Assembly (NCBI RefSeq): GCF_019802285.1
Contig: NZ_JAIEUJ010000001.1
Span: forward strand, 744,001-808,000
DNA from: Novilysobacter antarcticus
Lineage (GTDB): Bacteria; Pseudomonadota; Gammaproteobacteria; Xanthomonadales; Xanthomonadaceae
Direction: 5' to 3'
DNA length: 64,000 nucleotides
Shown in pieces: positions 1-9,430 of the stretch. The position numbers and the translations under genes are program-made. The notes under the pieces are model-generated. The model was not told the origin of the DNA. It saw only the letters and a program-made list of their open reading frames with translations, and searched no databases. Every line of letters starts with the position of its first letter. Within the stretch, counting starts at the first letter, position 1.

Positions 1-721
1 CGCCATTGGGCGGCGTCTGGTCAAGCTTGGCCAGCTGCGGCTCGAACGTGCGACCCGACAGTTCTGCCTTCTTCGCGCCCGTCAGCTTGGCTGCGGTCGC
101 GGCCCAGTTCCTTTTTGCGGCGCGCGGCACCGGCGGCGCCTTCAGCCCCTTCTTCCCGGACTTGCCGGCGCCGGCGCGCTTGATGTCTGCGGCCGGCGCG
201 GGGGTCACGCCGCCGAGCAGGTCATCGGCTTCCAATTCGGAGGCGAACTCGTCGTCGTCCTTGAACAGGAGCCACTGCGGCTGTTTGGCCGATTTTCCGG
301 AGCGCACCAGATGCCAGCCGCCCTTGAGCTTTTCACCGAACAGCTGAAACCGGAGATGGCCCTTGGCCAGCTGTGCTTCGGCGTTGTGGGCGGTGCTCCA
401 GACCCCATGGTCGAACTGCGCTACGTGCCCGCCGCCGTACTGCCCCTTGGGAATGTCGCCTTCGAAGCTGGCGTAATCGACCGGGTGGTCCTCGACTTCC
501 ACTGCCATGCGCTTGACCGTGGGATCGAAGCTGGGACCTTTGGGAACCGCCCAGGATTTCAGCGCGTCACCGACCTGCAGGCGAAAATCGTAGTGGCGGC
601 GCGAGGCGTGGTGCAGCTGGACAACGAAGATCGCCCGCTCACCGGAGATCAAAGGCTTGCCGGGCTCGGGTTCGCTGGTCTTGGTGAACTGCCGCTTCCT
701 GCGGTACTCGGTAAGACTCAT
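1..721 (-). CDS. ligD: DNA ligase D, N-terminal phosphoesterase part (partial)
   Basis: Reading from an ATG at 721 toward the window start gives 240 open codons, and the gene continues beyond base 1. The product begins MSLTEYRRKRQFTKT and carries the LigD 3'-phosphoesterase signature: HHASRRHYDFRL, then SWAVPKGPSFDP and a D-x-P-KGQYGGG stretch around residues 35-110. This domain trims 3' ends during Ku-dependent non-homologous end joining. After about residue 165 comes a Lys/Ala/Pro-rich linker, where the ATP-dependent ligase domain normally starts; that domain lies outside the window. No ku gene is visible here. The gene runs in the same direction as the FmdE-like gene, 130 bases downstream of it. 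Family assignment is secure, but completeness cannot be judged. Confidence 0.9.
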   Translation of the reverse strand, partial: MSLTEYRRKRQFTKTSEPEPGKPLISGERAIFVVQLHHASRRHYDFRLQVGDALKSWAVPKGPSFDPTVKRMAVEVEDHPVDYASFEGDIPKGQYGGGHVAQFDHGVWSTAHNAEAQLAKGHLRFQLFGEKLKGGWHLVRSGKSAKQPQWLLFKDDDEFASELEADDLLGGVTPAPAADIKRAGAGKSGKKGLKAPPVPRAAKRNWAATAAKLTGAKKAELSGRTFEPQLAKLDQTPPNG

Positions 722-851
722 GGGCGCTCGGTTCCGGGATGCGCTTGGTCCGCCAGTTTTGCCGGGATATTGGAGGTTGCTCCAACCATGGCTCGGGGGG
801 CGCATATGCAACGTGATGCGCGAGACCGGTCCGACGTGCGTGAACCTCGCT

Positions 852-1469
852 TCAGTCCGTAATGCGGACCAGCTTGATCAGACGGGGATCATCGGCGAAA
901 TCCAGCAACATCGAGCGCACGCGCTCCTGCCAGCCTTCGGCAAACGCGCGCTTTTGTGCTTCGCTGGCGACACCCTGCATGATCGCGATCAGCAAGCCTC
1001 GCTGGTTCGGGTCGCCGGGCACCGGAGAGGTGTCCAGTTCGGCTGATACCGCGTCACCGGTATCGCGGCGCCGGAACGTCACTGCCCCTGACGTGGGTTG
1101 CTCAGCGAAGCTCAGCAGGCCGTTGCGCGCATAGCGTCCGCCGATGCCCTTGAAGCCGTTCTCGGCCGCCGCGCCGGTGAGCAGCGTCAACACTTGGGCC
1201 GTGACCCCGGTGGTGCCGTGGCTGGCTGGCGCTGGCATCGCCACCTCGATCTGCCCGCGCTCGGCCCGACCGTCCGGATATAACGCCTGCATCGCGGCAC
1301 GCCCCATGAGAAAGGAGCCGGCCACCGTCGGACAGGAGTGCCCGGAGAACCGCACTGCGTCAGCGTAGACATAGTCAAAACATCCGTCGCTCGGGGCGCC
1401 CAGCAGCTGGGCGAGCGGATCGAAGGCTTTCACAACGGGAGCCTGCTCAAAAAAGGCTGGAAAGATCAC
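852..1469 (-). CDS. FmdE-like domain protein
   Basis: The 205-residue protein contains F-SGHSCPTVAG near residue 45, which resembles the G-H-x-C-P motif of the FmdE family (named after a gene of the formylmethanofuran dehydrogenase operon). A His and a Cys in that motif could bind metal or a cofactor. No signal peptide or membrane segment is seen. A TTG at 1481 is possible, but GTG at 1469 is preferred because GGAG lies six bases upstream of it. The C-terminal part, with ERVRSMLLDFADDP, is not recognisable. The cellular role is unknown. It sits upstream of ligD on the same strand but is not tightly linked to it. Confidence 0.6.
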   Translation of the reverse strand: MIFPAFFEQAPVVKAFDPLAQLLGAPSDGCFDYVYADAVRFSGHSCPTVAGSFLMGRAAMQALYPDGRAERGQIEVAMPAPASHGTTGVTAQVLTLLTGAAAENGFKGIGGRYARNGLLSFAEQPTSGAVTFRRRDTGDAVSAELDTSPVPGDPNQRGLLIAIMQGVASEAQKRAFAEGWQERVRSMLLDFADDPRLIKLVRITD

Positions 1470-1602
1470 GTCGCGCTCCAAGGAATGGTTGTCACTACGC
1501 TACCCATCCATGCCTTTTTGCCCCGTGATGCAGGTCAAGCACGCGCGTGTGGCGTCCCGGCGGGGAGGTGACGGCGAGACGAACCCGGGGCAGTCGGCCA
1601 CT

Positions 1603-2124
1603 TCAATGAGGGCCTTTTTGGGGAGGCTGGCGTCGCCGCGGCAATCCAATCCACCGCGGCACGTGCTGGCGGTACTCCGCGAACGCGGACCCGAAGCGCG
1701 CCGCAAGGTGCCGCTCTTCGCGCTTGATGGCGAGTTGGTTCACCAATACCGCTGCGACCAGCGCAGTGACCAGCAGCCACGGCCAGCCCAACGCGAGCGC
1801 GGCCCCTAGCAACAGCAACGTGTTGCCAAGATAGATCGGGTTACGTGACACGGCAAAAACCCCGCCGCTCACCAGCCGCCCGGCAGCGCGGTGGGGCAGG
1901 ATATTCGTCCGCGCGCGGTGCATCGTGAGCATGGCCGCCAGATCGAATCCCACCCCTGCACACGCAAGGACGACGCCCACCACCTTGAACCATGCCCCTG
2001 TCCGGGCCAGCACCTCTCCGCCTGGCCATAACGCTTCCAATCCCCAGGCTGCCAGCAGCGCGCCCAGCACCAGTATGGGCGGCCAGGGAACCCGGTTGGG
2101 GCGTTGCACGATGTCGTCTTTCAT
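1603..2124 (-). CDS. Isoprenylcysteine carboxyl methyltransferase-family membrane protein
   Basis: This 173-residue protein has four to five hydrophobic segments. The C-terminal signature SRNPIYLGNTLLLLG, followed by E-ERHLAARFG-AFAEYRQHVPRWI, is typical of the bacterial ICMT/PEMT-like methyltransferase family, which binds S-adenosylmethionine at the membrane. The ATG at 2124 shares an ATGA overlap with the stop of the outer membrane factor gene, so it is the last gene of the exporter operon and probably translationally coupled. Its substrate is not known; a lipid or small amphiphile would fit the context. The upstream extension in the same frame is not needed, because the ATG overlap gives a clear start. 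Confidence 0.8.
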   Translation of the reverse strand: MKDDIVQRPNRVPWPPILVLGALLAAWGLEALWPGGEVLARTGAWFKVVGVVLACAGVGFDLAAMLTMHRARTNILPHRAAGRLVSGGVFAVSRNPIYLGNTLLLLGAALALGWPWLLVTALVAAVLVNQLAIKREERHLAARFGSAFAEYRQHVPRWIGLPRRRQPPQKGPH

Positions 2125-3632
2125 CGTGAGTCCTCCGGCGCAGCGGCAGGTGTGACGTCGACCCGTAATGGGGCTTTGGCAGCGGCGTGAAGTCCGGGTT
2201 GAGCTTCCCACCCTCCTCCCAGCGCCTTGAACAAAGCTACCAATGCCACTGCGGCGGATGTGTGCGACCGGGCGTACGCGTCTTCCGCATCGCGCAGCAT
2301 GCGCTCTTCCGCCAGTTGTTCGGTTAGGGAAATATCACCGGAGCGGTAACGGATTTTTGCGTATTCATAGCTGCGGACCGCAGCATCCACTGCCCTGCTC
2401 CGACGCTCAACCGCTTTCTGGCCGAGCCGGTAGTCGCCAAGCGCGCGCTCCGCGTCGCCGAGTGCGGCCAGCACCGTCTGCTTGTAGGCCAATACGGCCT
2501 GTGCCTGCCGCGCGTCGGCGGCACGGATCTCCGCCCGCACCCGACCACCATCCAGCACACGCCAGGAGATCAGCGGCACGACCGAAAAGGTCTGACTGGC
2601 GGACTCGAACAGGGTGCTGGCGTCCAATGCCTGGAAACCGCCGCTGGCGCCAATTGAAAGCTTTGGAAACAACTCTGCCGTGGCAACCCCGATGTCGGCG
2701 GTGCGGGCAGCGAGTCGCCTTTCGGCGGCCAGAACGTCGGGGCGCCGCCGCAGGATATCCGCACGCAGGCCCACCGGAATTGGATTCAGCGCGATCGCGT
2801 CCGTGGTTGTTTCAAGCAGCGCGAGCTCGCGTTCCGGTGGACCCCCGAGCAGGACGCCCAGGCCCAGGGCTGCGCTACGCAATTGGGCCTGGATTCCGGG
2901 AATTCCAGCCTCCGCAGCCGCAACACGGGCGTCGGCCGCATCGACATCCGCCTGTGCCGCATCGCCCAGCTCAAACCGCTTCTCCATCAATTCACGAGTG
3001 AGCGTCAACGCAGCCGCTGAACGGGTCCGTGCCCCAAGCTCCCGCTGCGCGCCTCGCAAGGATAGGTAGCTGCGCGCAACTTCAGCAGCGATGCTGATGC
3101 GCACCCCGGTCGCCTCCGCCTGCGTAGCCTGCACAGCGGCATCCGCGCTTTGCAGCGCGCGCCGGGTCCGACCAAACAGATCGACTTCCCAGCCGGCGTC
3201 GAAGCCAGCGTCGTAGATGGTCTGGTCCCGCTCGATGCCGGGAATGGAAGTGATCGGCAGCGCCCCGTTCTCGCTTTGTCGGCGCCGCATCGCGCTGCCG
3301 TGAAGCTCCACGACAGGCGCATGTCCCCCGGCGGCCCGATCGCGTATTGCGCGTGCTTCGTCGATGCGCGCGTGTGCCTGTTGCAGATCCAGATTGTTCG
3401 CCAGGGCTTCCTGCACCAGTCGCGTCAGATCGGGATCGCCTAACGTCGCCCACCACGCCGACAGGTCCAGATCTGCAACGTTGGACGGAGAAGGCTGGGT
3501 CCACCCCGAGTCGGTCTCGACGGGCGGTGGACCCCGGTAGTCCGGCCCGACGGCGCAGCCACCCAAGGTAAAGGTGAGCAGAACCAGTGCCGCGAGCATC
3601 TCGCAGCGCGAACCGGCGTTAGAGCGCTTCAT
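2121..3632 (-). CDS. Efflux outer membrane lipoprotein, NodT family
   Basis: The 503-residue protein starts with a lipoprotein signal ending TFTLGGCAVGPDY; Cys26 would be lipidated. The body has the duplicated long-helix/beta pattern of TolC-type channels, with NodT-family landmarks such as SAWWATLGDPDL, PDVLAAERRLAARTADIGVA and FPKLSIGASGG. It should form the trimeric outer membrane exit duct for the ABC exporter encoded just upstream. A GGGAG ribosome binding site precedes the ATG. It follows the permease gene after 31 bases and overlaps the methyltransferase gene by four bases. A dedicated outer membrane factor inside this kind of ABC operon implies export right out of the cell. Confidence 0.93.
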   Translation of the reverse strand: MKRSNAGSRCEMLAALVLLTFTLGGCAVGPDYRGPPPVETDSGWTQPSPSNVADLDLSAWWATLGDPDLTRLVQEALANNLDLQQAHARIDEARAIRDRAAGGHAPVVELHGSAMRRRQSENGALPITSIPGIERDQTIYDAGFDAGWEVDLFGRTRRALQSADAAVQATQAEATGVRISIAAEVARSYLSLRGAQRELGARTRSAAALTLTRELMEKRFELGDAAQADVDAADARVAAAEAGIPGIQAQLRSAALGLGVLLGGPPERELALLETTTDAIALNPIPVGLRADILRRRPDVLAAERRLAARTADIGVATAELFPKLSIGASGGFQALDASTLFESASQTFSVVPLISWRVLDGGRVRAEIRAADARQAQAVLAYKQTVLAALGDAERALGDYRLGQKAVERRSRAVDAAVRSYEYAKIRYRSGDISLTEQLAEERMLRDAEDAYARSHTSAAVALVALFKALGGGWEAQPGLHAAAKAPLRVDVTPAAAPEDSR

Positions 3633-3663
3633 GTCAGCTCCCTTATTGCGTGGGGCACGTGCG

Positions 3664-4803
3664 TCACTGCAGACGACTCCGCACGAGGACAGCGGCGGTG
3701 GTCAAGCTCACCAGCGCGATGAGCGCAAGTGGCAAGGTATTGGCGAGGATGTCGGAGGCAGGCATGGCCTTGAGGAACGAGCCTTCCACGATGAGCAGAA
3801 AGTGGGTAAGCGGAATGGCCTGGGCAATCCATTGCAGTGCGATGGGCATGTTTTCAACCGGAGTGGCGAAACCCGACATAAGCACCGCGGGTACTCCAAT
3901 CGCAAACGCTCCGAGAATGGCCTGCTGCTGGGTGGCCGAAACCGACGAGACCATCAGACCAATACCCACCACCGACAGGATGAACAGCAGCAGGCTGGGC
4001 AGGAGCAGCAAGAACGAACCGGTAAACGGCACCTGGAACAGGAAGGCCGCCACCCCGATCATCATCAGACCCAGCACGGTGCCGATGGCCACTGCGGGTA
4101 CGGCTTTGGCGATGATGATTTCCGCTGTGGTGGTAGGCGATACCAGCAGTTGATCGAAGGTTCCCAGCTCGCGTTCGCGGGCGATCGACAGGGACGTGAT
4201 CATCAGTGCGCTGAAGAAGACCAGAATTCCCGACAGTGCCGGGACCACAAACCAGCGATAGACCAGGTTGGGGTTGAACCAGTGCCGGACCACCACCGGG
4301 GAAACTGGCGCCGCCTGCCCTCTCGCCGTGCTGCCCACATCTGCAGCGATGGAGTTGAGGTAGCCCACTGCGATCTGGCCGGCATTGCTGCGACGGCCGT
4401 CCACGATCACCTGCACGTCGCCGGTGCGGCCGGCGGCGATGTCACGTGAGAATTCCGGCCCGATCAGGACCCCGGCCATCACCTTCCTGCGATCAACGAG
4501 TTCCTGCAGTTCGCCCGGGTCGTGCACGGTATAGAGCCGGTCGACGAAGTCCGCCGCGCCGATGCGAGCCTGCAGCTCGTGCGACCAGCGGCCCGCATCG
4601 AGGTTGTACACGGCAATGTTGGCGTTGCGCACTTCCAGCGTGGTGGCGAACGTGAAGACCAGCAGTTGCAGCAGTGGCGGGGCGAACACGATCATGCGGC
4701 TGCGCGGGTCGCGCAGGATGCTGAGCAACTCTTTGACGATCTGCGCCCGCAGACGCGGACCCATGAAGGTGTGGAAGAAGCCAGGCATCCGCGCGGAGCG
4801 CAT
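3664..4803 (-). CDS. ABC-2 type transporter permease (YbhR-like)
   Basis: This 379-residue membrane protein has one N-terminal transmembrane helix, a periplasmic domain of about 130 residues, and a C-terminal block of five or six helices, the usual ABC2_membrane_3 layout. Landmarks are KELLSILRDPRSR at the N-terminus, REREMGT-like RERELGTFDQLLVSP before the helical block, and GFATPVENMP near the end. It pairs with the next permease upstream as a heterodimer powered by the double ATPase. The ATG at 4803 lies three bases after the stop of the previous gene. The order matches E. coli ybhGFSR. The substrate cannot be read from sequence. Confidence 0.9.
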   Translation of the reverse strand: MRSARMPGFFHTFMGPRLRAQIVKELLSILRDPRSRMIVFAPPLLQLLVFTFATTLEVRNANIAVYNLDAGRWSHELQARIGAADFVDRLYTVHDPGELQELVDRRKVMAGVLIGPEFSRDIAAGRTGDVQVIVDGRRSNAGQIAVGYLNSIAADVGSTARGQAAPVSPVVVRHWFNPNLVYRWFVVPALSGILVFFSALMITSLSIARERELGTFDQLLVSPTTTAEIIIAKAVPAVAIGTVLGLMMIGVAAFLFQVPFTGSFLLLLPSLLLFILSVVGIGLMVSSVSATQQQAILGAFAIGVPAVLMSGFATPVENMPIALQWIAQAIPLTHFLLIVEGSFLKAMPASDILANTLPLALIALVSLTTAAVLVRSRLQ

Positions 4804-4806
4804 CGA

Positions 4807-5997
4807 TCAGGCCTCCAGATTCTTGCGGGTCTTGTGCTTCGCGATGGCGAAGAAGACGACGCCGATGGCAGCCATCGCCGCCAGGTTCGGCAGGAACACC
4901 GACCAGACGTCACCCGCCAGGAACACCGTCTGCAGCGAGGATACGAAGTAGCGCGCGGGGATCAGGTAGGTGATCAGCTGGATCGGCAGCGGCATCGCGT
5001 CGATCTCGAACAGGAATCCAGAGAGCAGAAATGACGGCAGGAAGCCGGAAAAAAGCGCGATCTGCGAGGCCAGGAACTGGTTCCGGGTCAACACCGAGAT
5101 CAGCAGTCCCTGCCCCAGCGCGGGAATCAGGAACACTGCCGAGAGGGTCATCAATGCGAGCACCGACCCGCGCAAAGGTACGTCGAACGCGAATGTCGCC
5201 AATGCGGCTGACGCCAGCGTGGCGATCATCCCCAGCGTAAAGTACGGCGCCAGCTTGCCGATCAGGATTTCCGTCACCGAGGCGGGCGTGGAGAGGATGG
5301 CCTCCATCGTCCCCCGCTCCCACTCGCGTGCAACGACGAGCGCGGTCAGCATGGTGCCGATGATCGTCATCACGATGGCGATGGCGCCCGGGACCAGCGC
5401 TCGGCGGCTTTCCAACTCCGCGTTGAACCAAAACCGCGGCCCCAAGGAGATCGCGGGTACGGGTGCCGATTCGGTCCGACCGGCGCCCCAGGTCTGCACC
5501 ACGCCCTGCGCGTAGTTGGCGACGAAATTGGCCGTATTCGGCTGCGAGCCGTCGGTGATCACCTGCACCAGCGGCTGCGACCCCGGCGAGGCCAGGCGGC
5601 GCTCGAAATCCTGCGGGATCACCACGAAACCGCGCAATTTGCCGGAAACGAGCTGATCCGCGACTTCACGACGGTCGCGTGCCGGGGTCACCTTCAGGTA
5701 ACGGGTGCCGGCAAAGGCCGCTGCGAGTGATTGTGCGGCCGCCGTATCCGACTCGAGCACGACACCGATGCGTACCTCGCGCACATCCAGCGATACCGCG
5801 TACGCGAACAGGAACAGCAGCACCACCGGCATCACAAAGGCGATCAGGATCGTGGACGGGTCGCGAATCGCCTGCAGGCTTTCTTTACGGACCAGCGCCG
5901 CCAGGCGACGCCAGTCAAATCCACGCGCACCTCGCTCCTCACCAGTGCGACTAAGCGATCCGCCGTATGTGTGCGCATCGATGGGGTCGCTTTTCAC
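4807..5997 (-). CDS. ABC-2 type transporter permease (YbhS-like)
   Basis: This second permease has 396 residues and the same architecture as its partner: KESLQAIRDPSTILIAF at the N-terminus, a periplasmic domain, then REWERGTMEAILSTPASVTEILIGK ahead of the terminal helices. The C-terminus is basic (KHKTRKNLEA), as expected for a cytoplasmic tail. The start is a GTG at 5997 whose codon overlaps the stop of the ATPase gene (GTGA), suggesting coupled translation. An N-terminal stretch of about 25 polar residues precedes the conserved region, so a later start is possible. Confidence 0.9.
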   Translation of the reverse strand: MKSDPIDAHTYGGSLSRTGEERGARGFDWRRLAALVRKESLQAIRDPSTILIAFVMPVVLLFLFAYAVSLDVREVRIGVVLESDTAAAQSLAAAFAGTRYLKVTPARDRREVADQLVSGKLRGFVVIPQDFERRLASPGSQPLVQVITDGSQPNTANFVANYAQGVVQTWGAGRTESAPVPAISLGPRFWFNAELESRRALVPGAIAIVMTIIGTMLTALVVAREWERGTMEAILSTPASVTEILIGKLAPYFTLGMIATLASAALATFAFDVPLRGSVLALMTLSAVFLIPALGQGLLISVLTRNQFLASQIALFSGFLPSFLLSGFLFEIDAMPLPIQLITYLIPARYFVSSLQTVFLAGDVWSVFLPNLAAMAAIGVVFFAIAKHKTRKNLEA

Positions 5998-7781
5998 GTC
6001 GACACCGCTTGCGTGCGCGTCCGGTCCTGCAGATCGGCCGATTCAATCAGGTGGATGAATGCGTCCTCCATAGTGGGGTCGGGGCGCTCGTCGCTCCGCG
6101 CTCCGCGCTTCAGCGAGTCGGGTGTGTCGAGCGCGATCAGCCGCGCGCGATACATCATCGCCACCCGGTCGCAGTACTCGGCCTCGTCCATGAAATGGGT
6201 GGTCACCATCACTGTCACGCCCTTGCGGGCGAGCCCGTTGATGTGCGTCCAGAACTCGCGCCGGGTGATCGGATCAACACCGGAAGTGGGTTCATCGAGG
6301 AAAAGCACGGGCGGGCGGTGCATCAGCGCACAGGCCAGCGCGAGCCGTTGCTTGAACCCCAACGGCAGGGATTCGGGCGACGTCGACAGGTACTGGCCGA
6401 GATCGAAGGTCTCGATCATCTCATCGATGCGCTCGCGCCTGAGCACGCGCTCCAGCCCATAGACGCCGGCGGAGAACTCCAGGTTCTGCCGCACCGACAG
6501 CAGTCCGTAAAGCGAGAATTTCTGCGCCATGTAGCCGAGCCGACTCTTGGCCGCACCGGTTGCATGGCGAAGATCGATCCCCACCACGTGCGCCTGCCCT
6601 TGCGTGGGTTTCAGCAAGCCGCAAAGCATCTTGAACGTGGTGGACTTGCCCGCGCCATTGGGTCCGAGAAGGCCGAAGATTTCGCCCTTGCTTACGTCGA
6701 AGCTGACGTTGTCGGTCGCGGTGAAGTCGCCAAAGCGCTTGGTCAGGTCCTTGCAGGACACGGCGATGTCGGAGTCGAGTTCCACCGCAGCAAAGCGATC
6801 GGCGAGCGCCGACGTCCCGCCCGGCCCGCCGCCGAGCAGGTCGATGAACGCATCCTCGAAACGTGCCTTGACCGGCTCAATGCGTGCTCCCACCTCACCC
6901 GCAAGCGCCTTGAGTTCGGTGCTGCCGGCACCCTGCCGCAGCACCACCCGAACTGCATCGCCCTGGAGCACGCCATCGCTCACGCTGGCCAGATCCAAAG
7001 CGCGTGACAGGACGGCGCGACGTTCAGCGCCCACGTTCTCCAGACGGAAACTTCGCCCTTGCAGCCGGTCACTGAGTTCCTGCGGCGGACCGTCGAACTC
7101 CAGTTTGCCCTCGTTGAGCAGCAGGACACTCTGGCAACGCTCGGCCTCATCCAGGTACGCCGTCGACCAGACCACCGCCATGCCGTCATCGGTGAGTGAC
7201 TGCACCATCCGCCAAAGATCCTGGCGGCTGACCGGATCGACGCCCACGCTGGGCTCGTCCAGCAGCAGCACCCGGGGACTGGCCATGAGCGCGCAGGCCA
7301 GTCCCAGCTTCTGCTTCATGCCGCCCGACAGCTTGCCGGCGAGACGTCGGGTAAACGGTCCGAGCCGGGTGAAGTCAAGCAGGCTTTCGAAGATCCGGTC
7401 GTGCAGGTCGGCGTCCATGCCGCGCAGGCGCGCATACAGGCGCATGTTCTCGATCACCGACAGGTCTTCGTAGAGCCCAAAACGCTGCGGCATATAGCCG
7501 CTGGCGACGTGGATCGCATCGTTGTCGTCGACCACGTCAAAGCCGGCCAGCGTCACGGCCCCGCCATCTGGCACCAGCAGCCCGGCCATGATCCGCATCA
7601 GCGTTGTCTTGCCGGCGCCATCTGGCCCGACCAGCCCGGTGAGGCGCCCGTACCGGATCTGCGCGCTGAATCCCCGCAGTGCCTTGACACTGCCGAAGTG
7701 CTTGGCGACGTTGTCGATCACCACGGCGGCAGCGCCGTCTGGGCGCTGTGTGGGGATATGGCTGGCAGCCGGTGATGTCAC
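5994..7781 (-). CDS. Double ABC transporter ATP-binding protein (YbhF-like)
   Basis: The 595-residue protein holds two complete nucleotide-binding domains in tandem. The first has Walker A GPDGAGKTT, signature LSGGMKQK and Walker B VLLLDEPSVGVDP. The second has Walker A GPNGAGKST, a variant signature LPLGFKQR and Walker B VLFLDEPTSGVDP. The DEPs/tSGVDP form is typical of exporters in the YbhF/YhiH group. It drives the two permeases encoded directly downstream. The GTG at 7781 lies one base after the adaptor gene's stop. The linker between the halves (about residues 235-330) shows no extra domain. The change of the second signature from LSGGM to LPLGF is common in this subfamily and need not impair ATP hydrolysis. 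Confidence 0.94.
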   Translation of the reverse strand: MTSPAASHIPTQRPDGAAAVVIDNVAKHFGSVKALRGFSAQIRYGRLTGLVGPDGAGKTTLMRIMAGLLVPDGGAVTLAGFDVVDDNDAIHVASGYMPQRFGLYEDLSVIENMRLYARLRGMDADLHDRIFESLLDFTRLGPFTRRLAGKLSGGMKQKLGLACALMASPRVLLLDEPSVGVDPVSRQDLWRMVQSLTDDGMAVVWSTAYLDEAERCQSVLLLNEGKLEFDGPPQELSDRLQGRSFRLENVGAERRAVLSRALDLASVSDGVLQGDAVRVVLRQGAGSTELKALAGEVGARIEPVKARFEDAFIDLLGGGPGGTSALADRFAAVELDSDIAVSCKDLTKRFGDFTATDNVSFDVSKGEIFGLLGPNGAGKSTTFKMLCGLLKPTQGQAHVVGIDLRHATGAAKSRLGYMAQKFSLYGLLSVRQNLEFSAGVYGLERVLRRERIDEMIETFDLGQYLSTSPESLPLGFKQRLALACALMHRPPVLFLDEPTSGVDPITRREFWTHINGLARKGVTVMVTTHFMDEAEYCDRVAMMYRARLIALDTPDSLKRGARSDERPDPTMEDAFIHLIESADLQDRTRTQAVST

Positions 7782-7782
7782 C

Positions 7783-8820
7783 TCATCGCGCCCGGTGTTG
7801 TTGCGTGCCGCGTGGAATGCTCTCGACCTCCACCGTCACCGGCATGCCTTGCCTGAGAGTCTCGTCGGCATCGGCGACCACCACCCGCAAGCGGTAGACG
7901 AGATCGGTCCGAAGGTCGGCAGTTTCCACCGATTTCGGGGTGAACTCGGCACGGGGCGAGATGAAACCGATCTGACCGCGGTAGGTCTTGTCGGACGAGT
8001 CGGTGTGGACGCGGACCTGGGTCCCCGGCGCAACCAGCCCCAACTGTGGCTCGCTGACGTAGGCGCGGACATACACCGGATCGCGCAGGCTGAGGCTGTA
8101 GACCGTGCTGCTGCTTGCCACCATGCTGCCCGGCTCACGCACGCGCGAAAGTACGGTCGCGTCGCTTGGCGCAACCAGCTGAGTGTCATCGAGAGCCGTA
8201 AGGGCATGCGCCAAGGCGGCTTCGGCGGCGGCCACCCGCGCCTGCCCTGCAATAACGTCCTCGCTGCGGAATCCCTCACTGGTCAGGGACAAGGCGGACT
8301 TGGCCGAGGCGAGTGCTGCGGCGGCCTGGTCGCGCGCGTTCCTTGCCGCATCGACGGTGCGTTGACTACTGGCGCCCGAGGGTAGGAGCCGCTCTTGGCG
8401 TCGGAAATTGAGCTGCGCCTCGTCGAAGCCGGACTGCGCCTGACTGACGGACTGCTTCGCCTGGGCAACTTCCTGCGGGCGGCTGCCACTGCGCAGCTTG
8501 GCCAGTCCAGCCTGCGCGGCATCAAGCTCGGCCTGCACTGCGGCCACGGAATGCTCGTATGGACCCGCATCAAGCGTCGCCATGACATCGCCCGCCGCGA
8601 CCGCGTCGCCCTCATCGAAATGCATGCTTGAGATGCGCCCCGGTTGGCGGAAGGCCAGTTCTACTTCACGGATATCAACGTTGCCGTAGAGACGCAGAAC
8701 GTCGCCACCGTCCCGATCGCGCACCACCCACCACGCCAGACCGGCGACGAGGGTCAACCCAATCACGACGATCGCCCAGCGTGCTTTACCGGACGGAAGT
8801 GAGCGGGGCTCAGTCGTCAT
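7783..8820 (-). CDS. HlyD-family membrane fusion protein (YbhG-like)
   Basis: This 345-residue periplasmic adaptor has one N-terminal membrane anchor (about residues 17-36), a biotinyl-lipoyl half starting LYGNVDIREVELAFRQPGRI, a long coiled-coil hairpin rich in Ala, Gln and Glu (about residues 85-205), and the second lipoyl half with SDATVLSRVREPGSMV. The layout equals E. coli YbhG. It would bridge the permeases to the NodT-type channel. The chosen ATG at 8820 gives MTTEPRSLPSG and overlaps the end of the TetR gene by 11 bases. An open extension to 8892 lies entirely within TetR coding sequence and is not supported. Confidence 0.9.
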   Translation of the reverse strand: MTTEPRSLPSGKARWAIVVIGLTLVAGLAWWVVRDRDGGDVLRLYGNVDIREVELAFRQPGRISSMHFDEGDAVAAGDVMATLDAGPYEHSVAAVQAELDAAQAGLAKLRSGSRPQEVAQAKQSVSQAQSGFDEAQLNFRRQERLLPSGASSQRTVDAARNARDQAAAALASAKSALSLTSEGFRSEDVIAGQARVAAAEAALAHALTALDDTQLVAPSDATVLSRVREPGSMVASSSTVYSLSLRDPVYVRAYVSEPQLGLVAPGTQVRVHTDSSDKTYRGQIGFISPRAEFTPKSVETADLRTDLVYRLRVVVADADETLRQGMPVTVEVESIPRGTQQHRAR

Positions 8821-9424
8821 GGCGTGCCTCGATACCGCGGCTGTAGATCGTGAATACCCCGGGCGCATCGCGGCGCATCTGCTGAACATCACCGGCCAGG
8901 AGGGATTGCATGATCAATCCTTGGATCGAGCCGATGAACAGTGTCACCGCCGCCTCCGTGTCCAGCGACGGCGCCAGTTCGCCCTGCGCCTTGCCCTCCT
9001 CCACTTTGGCCCGCAGGCGCGCCCGATAACCGGAAATCAGGGTCTGCACCAACTGCTTGGCACCCGTCGCGCCGGAACGCTGGAGCTCACCGAACATCAT
9101 GCGCGGTACCCCGGGATGTTCCGCCACGAAGTCCACGTGGGCCAGAAACATCGCGCGCATCGCCAGAAGGGGCGAGTCGGTGCCTGTGGCGGCCCTGTCG
9201 ATAAGCGTGAGCAGTCGCTCGGCGACCCACTCCATGACGGCCTGCCAGATCGCATCCTTGCTGGGAAAATGCCGGAACAACGCGCCCTGGGTGAGATGCA
9301 TGTGCTTGGCGATGGCCGCCGTTGTGATCTCGCTGGGATTGGTGGACGCTGCCAGTGCCACGACCGCTTCCACCGTCACCGCGCGACGCTCTTCTGCGGG
9401 GAGATTCCTGGGCCGATGGGACAT
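8810..9424 (-). CDS. TetR/AcrR-family transcriptional regulator
   Basis: The 204-residue protein has an N-terminal helix-turn-helix (about residues 12-60) with EITTAAIAKHMHLTQGALFRHFPSKDAIW, the classic TetR recognition-helix context. The C-terminal helical ligand domain is of the type found in CecR/YbiH regulators of ybhGFSR operons. It is the first gene of the exporter operon. A 40-base palindrome overlapping the probable -10 element lies just upstream, so autorepression with relief by an exported compound is the simplest model. The inducer cannot be read from sequence. Confidence 0.92.
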   Translation of the reverse strand: MSHRPRNLPAEERRAVTVEAVVALAASTNPSEITTAAIAKHMHLTQGALFRHFPSKDAIWQAVMEWVAERLLTLIDRAATGTDSPLLAMRAMFLAHVDFVAEHPGVPRMMFGELQRSGATGAKQLVQTLISGYRARLRAKVEEGKAQGELAPSLDTEAAVTLFIGSIQGLIMQSLLAGDVQQMRRDAPGVFTIYSRGIEARHDD

Positions 9425-9430
9425 GGTTTC

